This document shows positions 18,288-27,957 of a DNA stretch of 64,000 nucleotides, piece by piece. The stretch is from Candidatus Pantoea edessiphila. Its GTDB lineage: Bacteria > Pseudomonadota > Gammaproteobacteria > Enterobacterales > Enterobacteriaceae. Every line of letters begins with the position of its first letter. The stretch's first letter is position 1. The position numbers were made by a program, and so were the translations under genes. The DNA lies in NCBI RefSeq assembly GCF_002933335.1, contig NZ_PDKS01000005.1, forward strand, positions 1 through 64,000, read 5' to 3'. Below the pieces are notes generated by a model that had not been told where the DNA came from, made no database searches, and worked only from the letters and a program-made list of their open reading frames with translations.

Positions 18288-18487
18288 ATGACAAAGATAG
18301 ATTATTTAATGAGATTAAGAAGATTCCGTTCATTGATACACTTGAAAGAATAATCGAAAAAAATAAATATAAGTTGTCAGATGATGAATTAGCAATATTT
18401 TACTCAGCAGCAGACCATAGACTAGCGGAGTTAACTATGAATAAATTGTAAGATAAAGTTCACAGCTATATATGGTATGGATATTTA
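18288..18487 (+). pseudogene. hha: Hha/YmoA-family nucleoid modulator, frameshifted remnant
   Basis: Hha/YmoA proteins bind H-NS and modulate silencing of transferred and virulence genes. The frame from ATG 18288 reads [13 protein letters not shown], then one base is missing within 18324-18331. The next frame continues [20 protein letters not shown] and ends ...[13 protein letters not shown], with a TAA at 18449-18451 where the family has Tyr. A degraded tail, DKVHSYIW, follows. Identity to Hha/YmoA is very high, so inactivation looks recent. Position (between dnaX and ffs) and orientation (opposite to dnaX) match E. coli. A sequencing error could explain the frameshift but not also the stop. 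Confidence 0.88.
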
Positions 18488-18672
18488 TACGTTGAAGTTG
18501 ATTGTTATTTCATGTTGTGTCTGTTAATTATGTTGATCTCATTTTTGCCTAATCATCAATCAATACATATAAATAAAAGATCACAATAAAAAGAGTTGCT
18601 TTAAGCAAGTAGCATTACAGTAGCATATTATACTAGCAACTAGCAGGACACAAATTTATTGATTGTTTTTTT

Positions 18673-18782
18673 GGTGCCCCTGTTAGTCACATTCCAGCAC
18701 ATGCCTATTTCGTTTTGGCTGCTTCTTTCCAGACCTGACCAATTTAACGGACAAACATTGCAGAATAACCAACAAGTTCACC
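18673..18782 (-). ncRNA. ffs: 4.5S signal recognition particle RNA
   Basis: On the reverse strand, the universally conserved SRP core GGTCAGGTCTGGAAAGAAGC (E. coli GGTCAGGTCCGGAAGGAAGC) lies around 18720-18740. The flanking arms pair to a long hairpin, with terminal GGTG at the 5' end (18782) and CACC at the 3' end (18673), about 110 nt. It binds Ffh for co-translational membrane targeting. It sits between the hha remnant and mdlB, in line with E. coli synteny. Confidence 0.93.
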
Positions 18783-18938
18783 AATACTTCAATTATACAT
18801 TGACCAATTACTATTAATAATAATATTAAATTAAAAATATTTCAAGTTTTATACAAAAAGATATATTCAACAACCTTGTTTTGATTTAATTATATTTTAT
18901 AAACAGTTAAAACAGGAATAACACTTAAAATAATATTT

Positions 18939-20711
18939 TTATTTGGATGAAAAATCATTCCTAATAAAATCTTTTTGAGATTTATGCAATTGATACATGT
19001 TCCAATAATGTCCTTTATTTAAAATTAATTTATTATGATTACCTTTTTCAAGAACTTTTCCTTTATATAATACTACAATATTGTCGGCTTTTATTATAGT
19101 AGAAAGTCTATGAGCTATTACTACTAACGTGGTATTATGACGTAATTCGTCTAATGTTTGCTGTATTGCTTGTTCTGTACCAATATCAATATTTGCAGTC
19201 GCTTCATCTAAAATAATAATTTTAGGTAATTCTACTAAAACGCGTGCTAAAGACAACAGTTGCTTCTGCCCTGCTGATAAATTACTACCTTGCTCCTCTA
19301 ATTTTGTATAAATACCATTAGGCATAGAGTTAACTAAATCTATTAATTTAACTTTTTCCAATACATCCCAAATTACTTGTTCTTTTATATTCCTTCCTAA
19401 ACTTATATTTTCCAGTAAAGAATCAGCTAAAATTACTGGTTCTTGTTGAACCATTGCTATCCCTTTTCTTAGTACCCGACGTGTTAATTGCTTTATTGGT
19501 CTATTGTCAAGGTAAATTTCACCATGATTACTAGAGTAGTAACCCATTAACAGATTTGCAATTGTACTTTTTCCACTACCAGTATATCCTACAATAGCCA
19601 TAAAACTACATGATGGAATACTTAAATTAATATCAACTAAAATATTATGATCTTTGTTATAAGAAAAATGTAATTTTTCTAATATAATGCTTCCTGAACT
19701 TAGCGGTTTATTATCGTATCCATATTTTTGTTTGATAGAATCCATCAATTCAAAAACTCGCTCTCCAGAAACTACTGCTTGTTGTATTACAGATTGTTGA
19801 GCAGCAAATTGTACTAGAGGTTCATTTAGTCTACTGAGGTAGGTTATAAAGGCATACAATATACCTATTTTTAAAATGTTATTTATGTATAAGTTGAAAA
19901 ATATTAATAATCCACATAATATTACCGAAGATAATAAATTTAATAATGGTCTAAGCAACCAGCCATCTAAACGTAGAGTCTGCATACGAGCTAGATAATG
20001 CAATCTACTAATTTCATTAATACGTTTTCTGAAACGTTCCTGCTGTCTAAATTGTTGTATTACTGTCATACCAATAATTGCTTCATTAAAACTATTGTTT
20101 ATATCAGCAAGATAATTTTTTATCTTTCTGGTGATCGGAGTACTATAGTATTGATAAATTATTATTACTAATAATACCATAGGAAATAATAGCATTGCTA
20201 ATAATGCCATTCGCCAATCTAATATCAACATAGCAACTATCATAGTAACAATTAAAATTGTACTTCTTAAAACCGTAGCAATTACCGTTACATACAAGTT
20301 TTTAATGACTTCTGTATCATCAGTGATTCGTGAAATTATTTGACCAATTGGTTTTTCATCAAAAATATTCATTGGTTGAGACAATGCCACTTTCATTAAA
20401 TCTATTCGCAATTTTTTGATAACATTAATAGAAACAATATTAAACAAAAAAACCTGCCAATAATGTAAAACAGCTGCTAGTAACTGCAAAGTTATAACAA
20501 CACCTATTAAGCATTTAAATAGCGTTCCTGGTATTTGATGTTGTGATACTAAGTGATCTATAAAATAAGTGATTAATAGTGGACCACTCACTTCAATAAT
20601 TACAGTAATCCATAACATGCCTATAGCAATTAATAAATATCTTTTCCAAGATTGAGCATAATATAATAACCTTTTTAAAACTGGCCACCAATGTTGTTGT
20701 GATTTATTCAT
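18939..20711 (-). CDS. mdlB: ABC multidrug-type exporter half-transporter MdlB
   Basis: A 590-residue half-transporter with an N-terminal six-helix membrane domain (about residues 20-320) and a C-terminal ATPase. Walker A GYTGSGKST, the signature NLSAGQKQ, Walker B IIILDEAT and the switch His in VIAHRLST are intact. It is 17 bases downstream of mdlA, and the pair very likely forms a heterodimer. The substrate is unknown; such transporters are often kept in insect endosymbionts. Confidence 0.95.
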   Translation of the reverse strand: MNKSQQHWWPVLKRLLYYAQSWKRYLLIAIGMLWITVIIEVSGPLLITYFIDHLVSQHQIPGTLFKCLIGVVITLQLLAAVLHYWQVFLFNIVSINVIKKLRIDLMKVALSQPMNIFDEKPIGQIISRITDDTEVIKNLYVTVIATVLRSTILIVTMIVAMLILDWRMALLAMLLFPMVLLVIIIYQYYSTPITRKIKNYLADINNSFNEAIIGMTVIQQFRQQERFRKRINEISRLHYLARMQTLRLDGWLLRPLLNLLSSVILCGLLIFFNLYINNILKIGILYAFITYLSRLNEPLVQFAAQQSVIQQAVVSGERVFELMDSIKQKYGYDNKPLSSGSIILEKLHFSYNKDHNILVDINLSIPSCSFMAIVGYTGSGKSTIANLLMGYYSSNHGEIYLDNRPIKQLTRRVLRKGIAMVQQEPVILADSLLENISLGRNIKEQVIWDVLEKVKLIDLVNSMPNGIYTKLEEQGSNLSAGQKQLLSLARVLVELPKIIILDEATANIDIGTEQAIQQTLDELRHNTTLVVIAHRLSTIIKADNIVVLYKGKVLEKGNHNKLILNKGHYWNMYQLHKSQKDFIRNDFSSK

Positions 20712-20728
20712 AAAGCAGTCCTTTAATA

Positions 20729-22477
20729 TTAATTAGTATATAGCGCTGCTTCCAACTGTTGATAGCGATACATATCTTTGTACCAACCAGGTTTTTTAAT
20801 AAGTTTACTATGTTTGCCGCAGTTTAGCACTTTGCCTTCATGTAAAACCAAAATTTCATCTGCGTCAATTAGAGATGATAAATGATTTGTAATCATAATT
20901 AATGTATGACTTTTAATCCAATGTTTTAAATTGATTAAGATTTGATTTTCAGTAGAACTATCAATAGCAGATAATGAATCATCTAAAATTAAAATTTCAG
21001 AATTAATTAATAATGCTCTTGCTAGAATAATACGTTGCCTTTGTCCACCTGATAGCATTGTACCTCTTTCCCCTACTTCCGTATCATAACCTTTAGTTAA
21101 AAGTAATATATCATTATGTACACAAGCTATTTTTGAAACAAATTCTATTTCTTCTTGATCAGCATCAGGTTTTCCTAAAGTAATATTATTAGCTATAGTA
21201 TCAGAAAAAAGGAAAGGATTTTGATTCACTACAGCTAATCTATTCCGCCAGGTATCTAAACTTAAATTTCTTAGCGATATACCATGATAAAATATTTCAC
21301 CTTCTTGAATTTCGAAGTGTCGCTGAATTAAACTAATTAAAGTACTTTTACCACTGCCGGTTGGACCACATATACCCAATATCTTACCTGGTTCTAACTT
21401 GAAATGTAAATTTGTTAAAATCAAATCAGAATTATTAGGATAAAAAAATTTATTAATTGAAACTTCTAAAATTCCTGGACAGTTAGGCAAAATAGTATCA
21501 TTTTGAATATCTTCTACAGCAGATTTTTCGGATAATACTATATTAATACGATTCCAGGATGCATTGCCACGTTCTATAATATTAAATGTCCAAGCTAATG
21601 CCAACATTGGCCAAATCATTAAACTAAGATACATTATAAATCGTGTTAATTGTCCTAAAGTTATTTGATTATGCCATACTAACCAACTTCCAAAACCTAC
21701 AGCTAATATATTTGATATACCTATTGCAACATAAATTGTAGGATCAAAACAGGCGTCTATTTTAGTTACATTAAGATTTTTTTTACTATTATCATTTGCA
21801 ATTTTAACAAATTTATTTAACTGCGTTTGTTCGATGCCAAATGATTTAATCATACGAATACTAGTGATACTTTCTTGTATATAATTATTAAGAATAGAAA
21901 ATGAAGCTTGAGCTATTTTAACATTTTGATGTAATTTTTCACCATAATAATGTATAAAACAAGCCATAAATGGCATAGGCATTAGTGCAATTAGGGTTAA
22001 TTGCCAGTTTATTTGAACAATCATAGTTACGAGAACTATTAAACTCATAACTATAGAATCAACTAATGTTAATACTCCTTCACCAGCAGCAAATACTACA
22101 CAATCAACATCATGTGTAACTCTAGCGACAAGATCTCCAGTTCGATATCTTAAATAAAATGCTTTTTGATGTAAACTTAATTGTCGGTAAAAATCATCTC
22201 TTAGCTTAATTGCTAATTTATATGAAGCGCCAAATAATAAAACACGCCAAACATAACGTAATATGTAAATTATAATTGCAGTTGTTAACATCACACCAAT
22301 CCAAATACATATGTCGTTATTAGTCATGTTTTTATGATTAACACCATCTATCAAAATACCTACTACATATGGTGGTAATAATTGCATAATAGCAACAATA
22401 ATTAATAAAATAATAGCACCTAAGTACCGTTTCCACTCACGTATAAAATACCAACTTAGTTTATTAAATAATCGCAC
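20729..22477 (-). CDS. mdlA: ABC multidrug-type exporter half-transporter MdlA
   Basis: Partner of MdlB, with the same layout: membrane domain, then ATPase with Walker A GPTGSGKST, signature MLSGGQRQR and Walker B LILDDSLS. The switch histidine region reads ITNHLSSL; the aspartate after Walker B in place of glutamate (LDDSLS versus LDEAT in MdlB) suggests one catalytic site is degenerate, typical of heterodimers. The frame is open to a TTG at 22519, but a GTG at 22477 with GAGAA upstream gives RLFNKLSWYF at the start, matching E. coli MRLFAQLSWYF, so I prefer 22477 (582 residues). Confidence 0.93.
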   Translation of the reverse strand: MRLFNKLSWYFIREWKRYLGAIILLIIVAIMQLLPPYVVGILIDGVNHKNMTNNDICIWIGVMLTTAIIIYILRYVWRVLLFGASYKLAIKLRDDFYRQLSLHQKAFYLRYRTGDLVARVTHDVDCVVFAAGEGVLTLVDSIVMSLIVLVTMIVQINWQLTLIALMPMPFMACFIHYYGEKLHQNVKIAQASFSILNNYIQESITSIRMIKSFGIEQTQLNKFVKIANDNSKKNLNVTKIDACFDPTIYVAIGISNILAVGFGSWLVWHNQITLGQLTRFIMYLSLMIWPMLALAWTFNIIERGNASWNRINIVLSEKSAVEDIQNDTILPNCPGILEVSINKFFYPNNSDLILTNLHFKLEPGKILGICGPTGSGKSTLISLIQRHFEIQEGEIFYHGISLRNLSLDTWRNRLAVVNQNPFLFSDTIANNITLGKPDADQEEIEFVSKIACVHNDILLLTKGYDTEVGERGTMLSGGQRQRIILARALLINSEILILDDSLSAIDSSTENQILINLKHWIKSHTLIMITNHLSSLIDADEILVLHEGKVLNCGKHSKLIKKPGWYKDMYRYQQLEAALYTN

Positions 22478-23055
22478 AGAATTATTCTCAGTTTTTATAT
22501 TATCAGAATAGGATACCAAATTAATTAATATATTTTACATATGTTAATTACATAAAATTCATTAATGGAACTATCGTAAGATATTGTAATCAATTTTTAG
22601 TAAAATATTTTATTAAAGATTTTAAGGCAGGTAGTTTATAAAATCATAACATTGCAGAAAGGAATTTTTAACAAATAATTCCTGAATTCATTCAGATCTT
22701 ATTATAAACATATGTGATTTATTTAATTTGTAATAAATTATGTAGATAATATTTTATTACAAATTACCATCAAGAAACGTTTTACTGTTTAATATTCAAT
22801 ATAGCTTATTAATTATCATCTAAATTAAGTGTTCATACAAATAAAATTATAAATATTTAAGCGCTTAATTAATTTATTGATAGTAATTGTGATGTGTCAT
22901 AAACAGTAACACATTATAAAAACAATATAAATCCCTATTTTCCAAATACATCTATTCCTGGCAGTAATATTCTTTTTTAGTTGAATATTAAATATATGTT
23001 TATAAAATTAAATTGGATGTAAAATACATTTTATCATAAATTATCTGTCATAATA
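22478..23055. other. Spacer mdlA-ppiD
   Basis: About 578 bases at the place where E. coli has ybaO, cof, ybaE, queC, ybaW and ybaV. No reading frame or recognisable peptide from these genes could be supported. Confidence 0.5.
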
Positions 23056-24921
23056 TCATACTTGATTATTAATGTGATTATATTTAATAACTGCTTTTTT
23101 AGATAAATTATTTAGTAGCATTTTTAGTATAAGCTGGGAATTGCTTTTATTAATTAATACAACCAATTCATTTAATTTATCTTCAGGCATGTGATTTGGA
23201 ATTATTTTATTTAACATAATCAATACTATATTACCATTAATATCTTCAGTTATTCCCCAAGAAGACTCACCTTTATTAGGTTCTGGTAAGCTAAATGCTG
23301 TTCTATTTATAGGATCACGAATATCGCCTCGACTAATTATTTTATTATTTCCTAAAGTTATACCTGCAGCAGCCAGCGCTTTTTGTTTATTTGGTGAGTT
23401 TAACAGTTTACTAGCTTGAAACTTAGCTTGCTGGTGTGCTTTATCTTTTTTAAGCATATTTACAATTTGTAATTTAACTTGCTCAATTGTTTTTACAGTT
23501 TCTTTTTTATGATCATCAATATGTATTACTATTGCATTATAGTCATCTATCTTAATTACATCAGAATTCATACCTATATTTAGAGCCTTGCTGTATAAAG
23601 CTTCTCTGAATCCACTAGAATTAATTTCTTTAGGTATATTATTTAAATTAAACCAATTGGTTTTTACTTTTTTAACTCCAGTGACTAGCTCAACATCTTT
23701 CAGTGAATTATTATTAAGAGCTAATGAACTAACTTTTTGATTAAACTTACTAAAAAAATCAATAATGTTCTTTTTATTGATTTGATCAACAATAGTGTCA
23801 TGAACCTCTGATAATGATTTAATTCTACCAGGTATAACATCCTCTAGATATACAATTAAAAACATCCTACCTGTATTAATTATCTTTGATATTTCTCCTT
23901 TTTTCTTAAGCCCTGAATCTTTTATTTCATCTGGTATATTTGTCATATCTATCCATCCTATATCTCCTCCTTTACGAGCAGAAATTGGATCAGTAGACAT
24001 AGTTTTAGCTAAACTAGAAAAAGGTATTCCTTTATTAAATTTATCTAAAACTTTTTTAGCATCTGCACTAGTATTAGTTTGAATAATTCTGTAATGATTA
24101 CGAGACTGGATATAATATTCATTTTTATGATCATCATACCACTGACTAATATCTGATTTGCTAACAGATTTTTTTAATTTATTAGCACTAAGTTTATTAG
24201 CACTAAGTTTGATATAGCTAATGCGAAATTTTTCTGGTATTAAAAATGTATTTTTATATCTTTGATAATACTGATCGATTTCATCATTAGTTGTATGCTG
24301 TTTTTTAGCTAGTGCATTTACGTTTATAGTTGCTTGACGAATAGATCTTTTTTGGGCAATTAAATCAGACAATCTATAAATCTCATTAGGTAATATAAAA
24401 TCGCTATTTACTATAGTACCCACTAGTTGTTGAATTAAAAGTTCTCTACGTAATAACTCTACATATTGATTAGTAGTTAATCCTATTTTTTTTATAACAT
24501 TTCTATACTGATTATTATCAAAAACACCTTTAACTTGAAAATATTTTTGATTTAAAATAACTTGTTTAAGTTGATCATCGCCAACATGAAATTTTAAATT
24601 ATTCACATAATTATGTAATAATAATTTGTCAATTAAATAAACTAAAGCTTGTTGACGTACTTGATTTATATAAAATTCATTATTTAAAAGATTTTGAGAG
24701 TCATCACCTAAATATTTTTGTTGATCATTAATTGCATCTTGAACAGCTTGATCTAATTCTGTATTGGTAATTTTTTGACCGTTAACTTTAGCAATATAAT
24801 CATTTCTTCTGTTACTTATTACATATGTACCGATACTGGTTATAATAAACAGTAAAATTGAAATACTTAAAATAACTTTAATTAGTAATGAATTATATAA
24901 ATTATGAAAACTACTTGTCAT
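23056..24921 (-). CDS. ppiD: Periplasmic folding chaperone PpiD
   Basis: An inner-membrane-anchored periplasmic chaperone with a SurA-like fold that receives proteins at the SecYEG exit. One membrane anchor spans about residues 13-33, followed by a long periplasmic part with a parvulin domain around residues 240-360 (RIIQTN, FSSLAKTMSTDP, GGDIGWI). Length is 621 residues (E. coli 623). A perfect 15-bp in-frame duplication gives KLSANKLSANKL just before the parvulin domain. Located between mdlA and hupB as in E. coli; functional partner of secDF-yajC further along. Confidence 0.94.
   Translation of the reverse strand: MTSSFHNLYNSLLIKVILSISILLFIITSIGTYVISNRRNDYIAKVNGQKITNTELDQAVQDAINDQQKYLGDDSQNLLNNEFYINQVRQQALVYLIDKLLLHNYVNNLKFHVGDDQLKQVILNQKYFQVKGVFDNNQYRNVIKKIGLTTNQYVELLRRELLIQQLVGTIVNSDFILPNEIYRLSDLIAQKRSIRQATINVNALAKKQHTTNDEIDQYYQRYKNTFLIPEKFRISYIKLSANKLSANKLKKSVSKSDISQWYDDHKNEYYIQSRNHYRIIQTNTSADAKKVLDKFNKGIPFSSLAKTMSTDPISARKGGDIGWIDMTNIPDEIKDSGLKKKGEISKIINTGRMFLIVYLEDVIPGRIKSLSEVHDTIVDQINKKNIIDFFSKFNQKVSSLALNNNSLKDVELVTGVKKVKTNWFNLNNIPKEINSSGFREALYSKALNIGMNSDVIKIDDYNAIVIHIDDHKKETVKTIEQVKLQIVNMLKKDKAHQQAKFQASKLLNSPNKQKALAAAGITLGNNKIISRGDIRDPINRTAFSLPEPNKGESSWGITEDINGNIVLIMLNKIIPNHMPEDKLNELVVLINKSNSQLILKMLLNNLSKKAVIKYNHINNQV
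24181..24210. repeat. In-frame 15-bp tandem duplication inside ppiD
   Basis: ATTAGCACTAAGTTT occurs twice back to back (24181-24195 and 24196-24210), adding five residues without breaking the frame. Confidence 0.9.
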
Positions 24922-25029
24922 AGTATAATAGAACTCTATAAAATATGTTTAAAAATAATTTCAACTTAATGTAAACATGTTATCTTGATTTTAAAATAAA
25001 AATATTATACGTTTAATCATAATATTTCT

Positions 25030-25302
25030 TTAATTAACAGAATTTTTTAATGTTTTACCTGCTCGGAAACCTGGAATCTTACCAGCAGGAATATTAATTT
25101 CCTGTCCGGTTTGAGGATTTCTCCCTACTCGAGCTGCTCGATTACGTACAGAAAAAGTACCAAACCCTATTATAACAACATCATCTCCTTGTTTTAATGC
25201 AGATGAAATAGAACCAGTAAATGCATTTAGGACACGTCCTACTACCGCTTTAGGTAAAGAAGAATCTAAAGCAATTTTATTAATTAATTGTGATTTATTC
25301 AC
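25030..25302 (-). CDS. hupB: DNA-binding protein HU-beta
   Basis: The histone-like HU protein bends and compacts DNA. The 90-residue product starts [14 protein letters not shown] and holds the flexible DNA-binding arm [10 protein letters not shown] with the proline that wedges between bases. Order lon-hupB-ppiD matches E. coli. With ybaB it is one of the few nucleoid proteins left in the window, given the broken hha. AAGGAAAT supplies the ribosome binding site. Confidence 0.97.
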   Translation of the reverse strand: MNKSQLINKIALDSSLPKAVVGRVLNAFTGSISSALKQGDDVVIIGFGTFSVRNRAARVGRNPQTGQEINIPAGKIPGFRAGKTLKNSVN

Positions 25303-25330
25303 TTTTAATATTTCCTTTATGTTTTTAAAA

Positions 25331-25378
25331 TAATATTAAAATAGTTTGTATAAATAATATTAAAATAGTTTGTATAAT
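25331..25378. repeat. 24-bp tandem duplication upstream of hupB
   Basis: Two nearly identical 24-base units (25331-25354, 25355-25378; 22 of 24 bases equal) contain TAATATTAAAATAGTTTG. They lie in the hupB promoter region and may duplicate a -10-like element. Confidence 0.85.
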
Positions 25379-25464
25379 GATAACTTAATTTCTTATATAC
25401 AATTAATATTATAATAAATAAAATACAAATAATATTTTTATATCTAATACCACATATCTATATA

Positions 25465-27795
25465 CTATAATGGTTCATTCTCAAAAGCTAAATTTAACAC
25501 CTCTTCAATTCGTTTTACTGGATAAATATTTAAATCAGAGATTATATTTTTCGGTATATCATGTAAATCACGTTTATTATCATCAGGTATAAGTACTGTC
25601 TTAATATAACCTCGGTGTGCAGCTAACAGCTTCTCTTTTAAGCCACCAATTGGCAACACTTGGCCCCGTAAAGTAATTTCACCTGTCATTGCTAAATTAG
25701 AACGAACTGGATTACAAGTTAAACAAGATACCAAAGCTGTACACATAGCTATACCAGCACTAGGACCATCTTTTGGTGTTGCACCTTCTGGAACATGAAC
25801 ATGAATATCACTTTTTTCATAAAAATCTTCGTTTATACCTAACTTTTTAGCACGAGCTCTTACAACAGTTAATGCTGCTTGAATAGACTCCTGCATAACT
25901 TCACCTAAAGAACCAGTATAAATTAGCTTTCCTTTACCAGGAACACATGCAGTTTCGATTGTAAGTAAATCTCCTCCTACTTCAGTCCAAGCTAATCCTG
26001 TGACTTGACCAATTCTATTTTTATTGTCTACTCGACCGTAATCAAATTTACGTACTCCTAGAAAATCACGTAAATTTTCTTTGCTAATTAAGATGCTTTT
26101 TTTTGTTTTATCAATCAATAATAATTTTACAGTTTTGCGACATAACTTAGAAATTTCACGTTCTAAATTACGAACTCCTGATTCTCGAGTATAATATCGA
26201 ATGATTACTAAAAAAGTATTGTCTTCAATAGTAATCTCTCCCGACTTAAGTGCATTACAGTTAATTTGTTTTGGTAAAAGATATTGTTTTGCTATATTTA
26301 ATTTTTCATCTTCAGTATAACCTGCAAGACGAATTACTTCCATACGATCTAGTAGAGGAGCAGGAATATTCATTGAGTTAGAAGTAGCTATAAACATTAC
26401 ATCTGATAGATCGTAATCTACCTCTAGATAATGATCATTGAAAGAAATATTTTGTTCAGGATCAAGCACCTCTAATAAAGCAGAGGAAGGGTCTCCACGC
26501 ATGTCAGATGACATTTTATCAATTTCATCTAATAAAAAAAGTGGATTTTTCACCTTGATTTTAGACATTTTTTGTATTATTTTGCCTGGCATCGAACCAA
26601 TATATGTGCGTCTATGTCCTCTAATTTCCGCTTCATCTCGAACGCCTCCTAATGCCATTCTAATATATTTCCTACCTGTTGCTCTAGCAATAGATTGCCC
26701 TAGAGATGTTTTACCTACTCCAGGTGGTCCTACTAAACATAAAATTGGTCCTTTAATTTTATTTATTCTGCTTTGTACTGCAAGATATTCTAATATCCTT
26801 TCTTTTACGTGATCCAAACCATAGTGATCCAAATCTAATATTTTTTGAGCTTCACATAAATCTTTCTTTATTTTGCTGCGTTTATACCAAGGAACTTGAA
26901 TCATCCAATCAATATAGCCACGTACTACTGTTGCTTCTGCAGACATTGGTGACATCATTTTTAGTTTTTGCAATTCAGACTTGACTTTATCATGTGCTTC
27001 GGAAGTCATCTTTGCATTTTCAATCTTTCTTTTTAAAATTTCATATTCATCTGGTGAATCATCCATTTCACCTAATTCTTTTTGAATTGCTTTCAATTGT
27101 TCATTTAAATAGTATTCTCGCTGACTTTTTTCCATCTGTTTTTTAACTCTATTTCGAATCCTTTTTTCTACTTGCATCAGATCTATTTCAGACTCCATCA
27201 TAGCCATAAGATATTCTAAACGTTCATTAACATCTGACATTTCAAGTACTGATTGTTTATCTCCTAATTTTAAAGGAATATGTGCAGCTACAGTATCGGC
27301 TAATCGTGCTGCATCTTCAATGTTACTAAGAGAAGTTAAAACTTCAGGTGGAATCTTTTTATTTAGTTTTACATAACATTCAAATTGATTAATTGCCGTA
27401 CGAACTAACACTTCTTGTTCTCTATCTTCAATTTTAGGTGAAATTAAATATTCAGCTTTTGCAACAAAATGATCACCGTTATCAGCTAATGTTTTAATAT
27501 GAGCACGTTGTAAACCTTCAACTAGAACTTTAACAGTTCCATCTGGTAATTTCAACATTTGTAATACTGATGATATAGTTCCTACGGAAAAGAGATCATT
27601 AATTCCGGGTTCATCTGTTGATGCTTCTTTTTGTGCAACTAACATGATAGTTTTGTCTTGATCCATTGCAGCTTCCAAGCATCTAATTGACTTTTCCCTT
27701 CCAACGAACAACGGAATTACCATATGTGGGTACACTACCACATCCCGCAAAGGTAATACGGGTATTTCAATACATTTAGAACGCTCAGGATTCAT
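25465..27795 (-). CDS. lon: ATP-dependent protease Lon
   Basis: A soluble AAA+ serine protease that removes misfolded and regulatory proteins. The 776-residue chain (E. coli 784) has the N-terminal substrate domain, a coiled-coil, Walker A GPPGVGKTS near residue 355, Walker B FLLDEIDKM, and the C-terminal protease domain with catalytic Ser in PKDGPSAGIAM. The HupB-Lon-ClpX order follows E. coli. A preserved heat-shock promoter lies upstream. Confidence 0.97.
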   Translation of the reverse strand: MNPERSKCIEIPVLPLRDVVVYPHMVIPLFVGREKSIRCLEAAMDQDKTIMLVAQKEASTDEPGINDLFSVGTISSVLQMLKLPDGTVKVLVEGLQRAHIKTLADNGDHFVAKAEYLISPKIEDREQEVLVRTAINQFECYVKLNKKIPPEVLTSLSNIEDAARLADTVAAHIPLKLGDKQSVLEMSDVNERLEYLMAMMESEIDLMQVEKRIRNRVKKQMEKSQREYYLNEQLKAIQKELGEMDDSPDEYEILKRKIENAKMTSEAHDKVKSELQKLKMMSPMSAEATVVRGYIDWMIQVPWYKRSKIKKDLCEAQKILDLDHYGLDHVKERILEYLAVQSRINKIKGPILCLVGPPGVGKTSLGQSIARATGRKYIRMALGGVRDEAEIRGHRRTYIGSMPGKIIQKMSKIKVKNPLFLLDEIDKMSSDMRGDPSSALLEVLDPEQNISFNDHYLEVDYDLSDVMFIATSNSMNIPAPLLDRMEVIRLAGYTEDEKLNIAKQYLLPKQINCNALKSGEITIEDNTFLVIIRYYTRESGVRNLEREISKLCRKTVKLLLIDKTKKSILISKENLRDFLGVRKFDYGRVDNKNRIGQVTGLAWTEVGGDLLTIETACVPGKGKLIYTGSLGEVMQESIQAALTVVRARAKKLGINEDFYEKSDIHVHVPEGATPKDGPSAGIAMCTALVSCLTCNPVRSNLAMTGEITLRGQVLPIGGLKEKLLAAHRGYIKTVLIPDDNKRDLHDIPKNIISDLNIYPVKRIEEVLNLAFENEPL

Positions 27796-27875
27796 GAAAC
27801 TCTCTCTTAATTCTAAATTTGCTAGATAGGTATTATCTGTATAAAAGTTTATTTAAAATCGAATAGATGATAATC

Positions 27876-27902
27876 ATATGGGGATGATTGTATAACATTC
27901 AA
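27876..27902 (-). promoter_or_regulatory. Sigma-32 (heat-shock) promoter of lon
   Basis: On the reverse strand, TTGAAT (27902-27897) is separated by 13 bases from CCCCATAT (27883-27876), matching the sigma-32 consensus of a TTGAA-type -35 and CCCCATNT -10. E. coli lon has the same two elements. It lies about 80 bases before the lon start. The G/C-rich CCCC stands out in an AT-rich spacer, so it is most likely under selection. Confidence 0.78.
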
Positions 27903-27917
27903 TATTACAATTATTAA

Positions 27918-27946
27918 GAAAAAGGGATTATTGATTTCCCTTTTTC
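27918..27946 (-). terminator. Terminator hairpin after clpX
   Basis: GAAAAAGGGA (27918-27927) and TCCCTTTTTC (27937-27946) form a 10-bp stem with a 9-base loop, 12 bases beyond the clpX stop. A TTAATAATT tail follows on the reverse strand. It closes the clpP-clpX transcript just before the lon promoter. Confidence 0.7.
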
Positions 27947-27957
27947 AATTTATGAAA

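Noticed and set aside
22925-22980. Possible C-terminal remnant of a lost gene (reverse frame reading ILLPGIDVFGK)
   Set aside because: Eleven residues only, no extension upstream and no match I can name; chance is likely.
26438-26812. 124-residue frame antisense to lon
   Set aside because: Shadow frame of a well conserved gene, with no ribosome site and no recognisable family.
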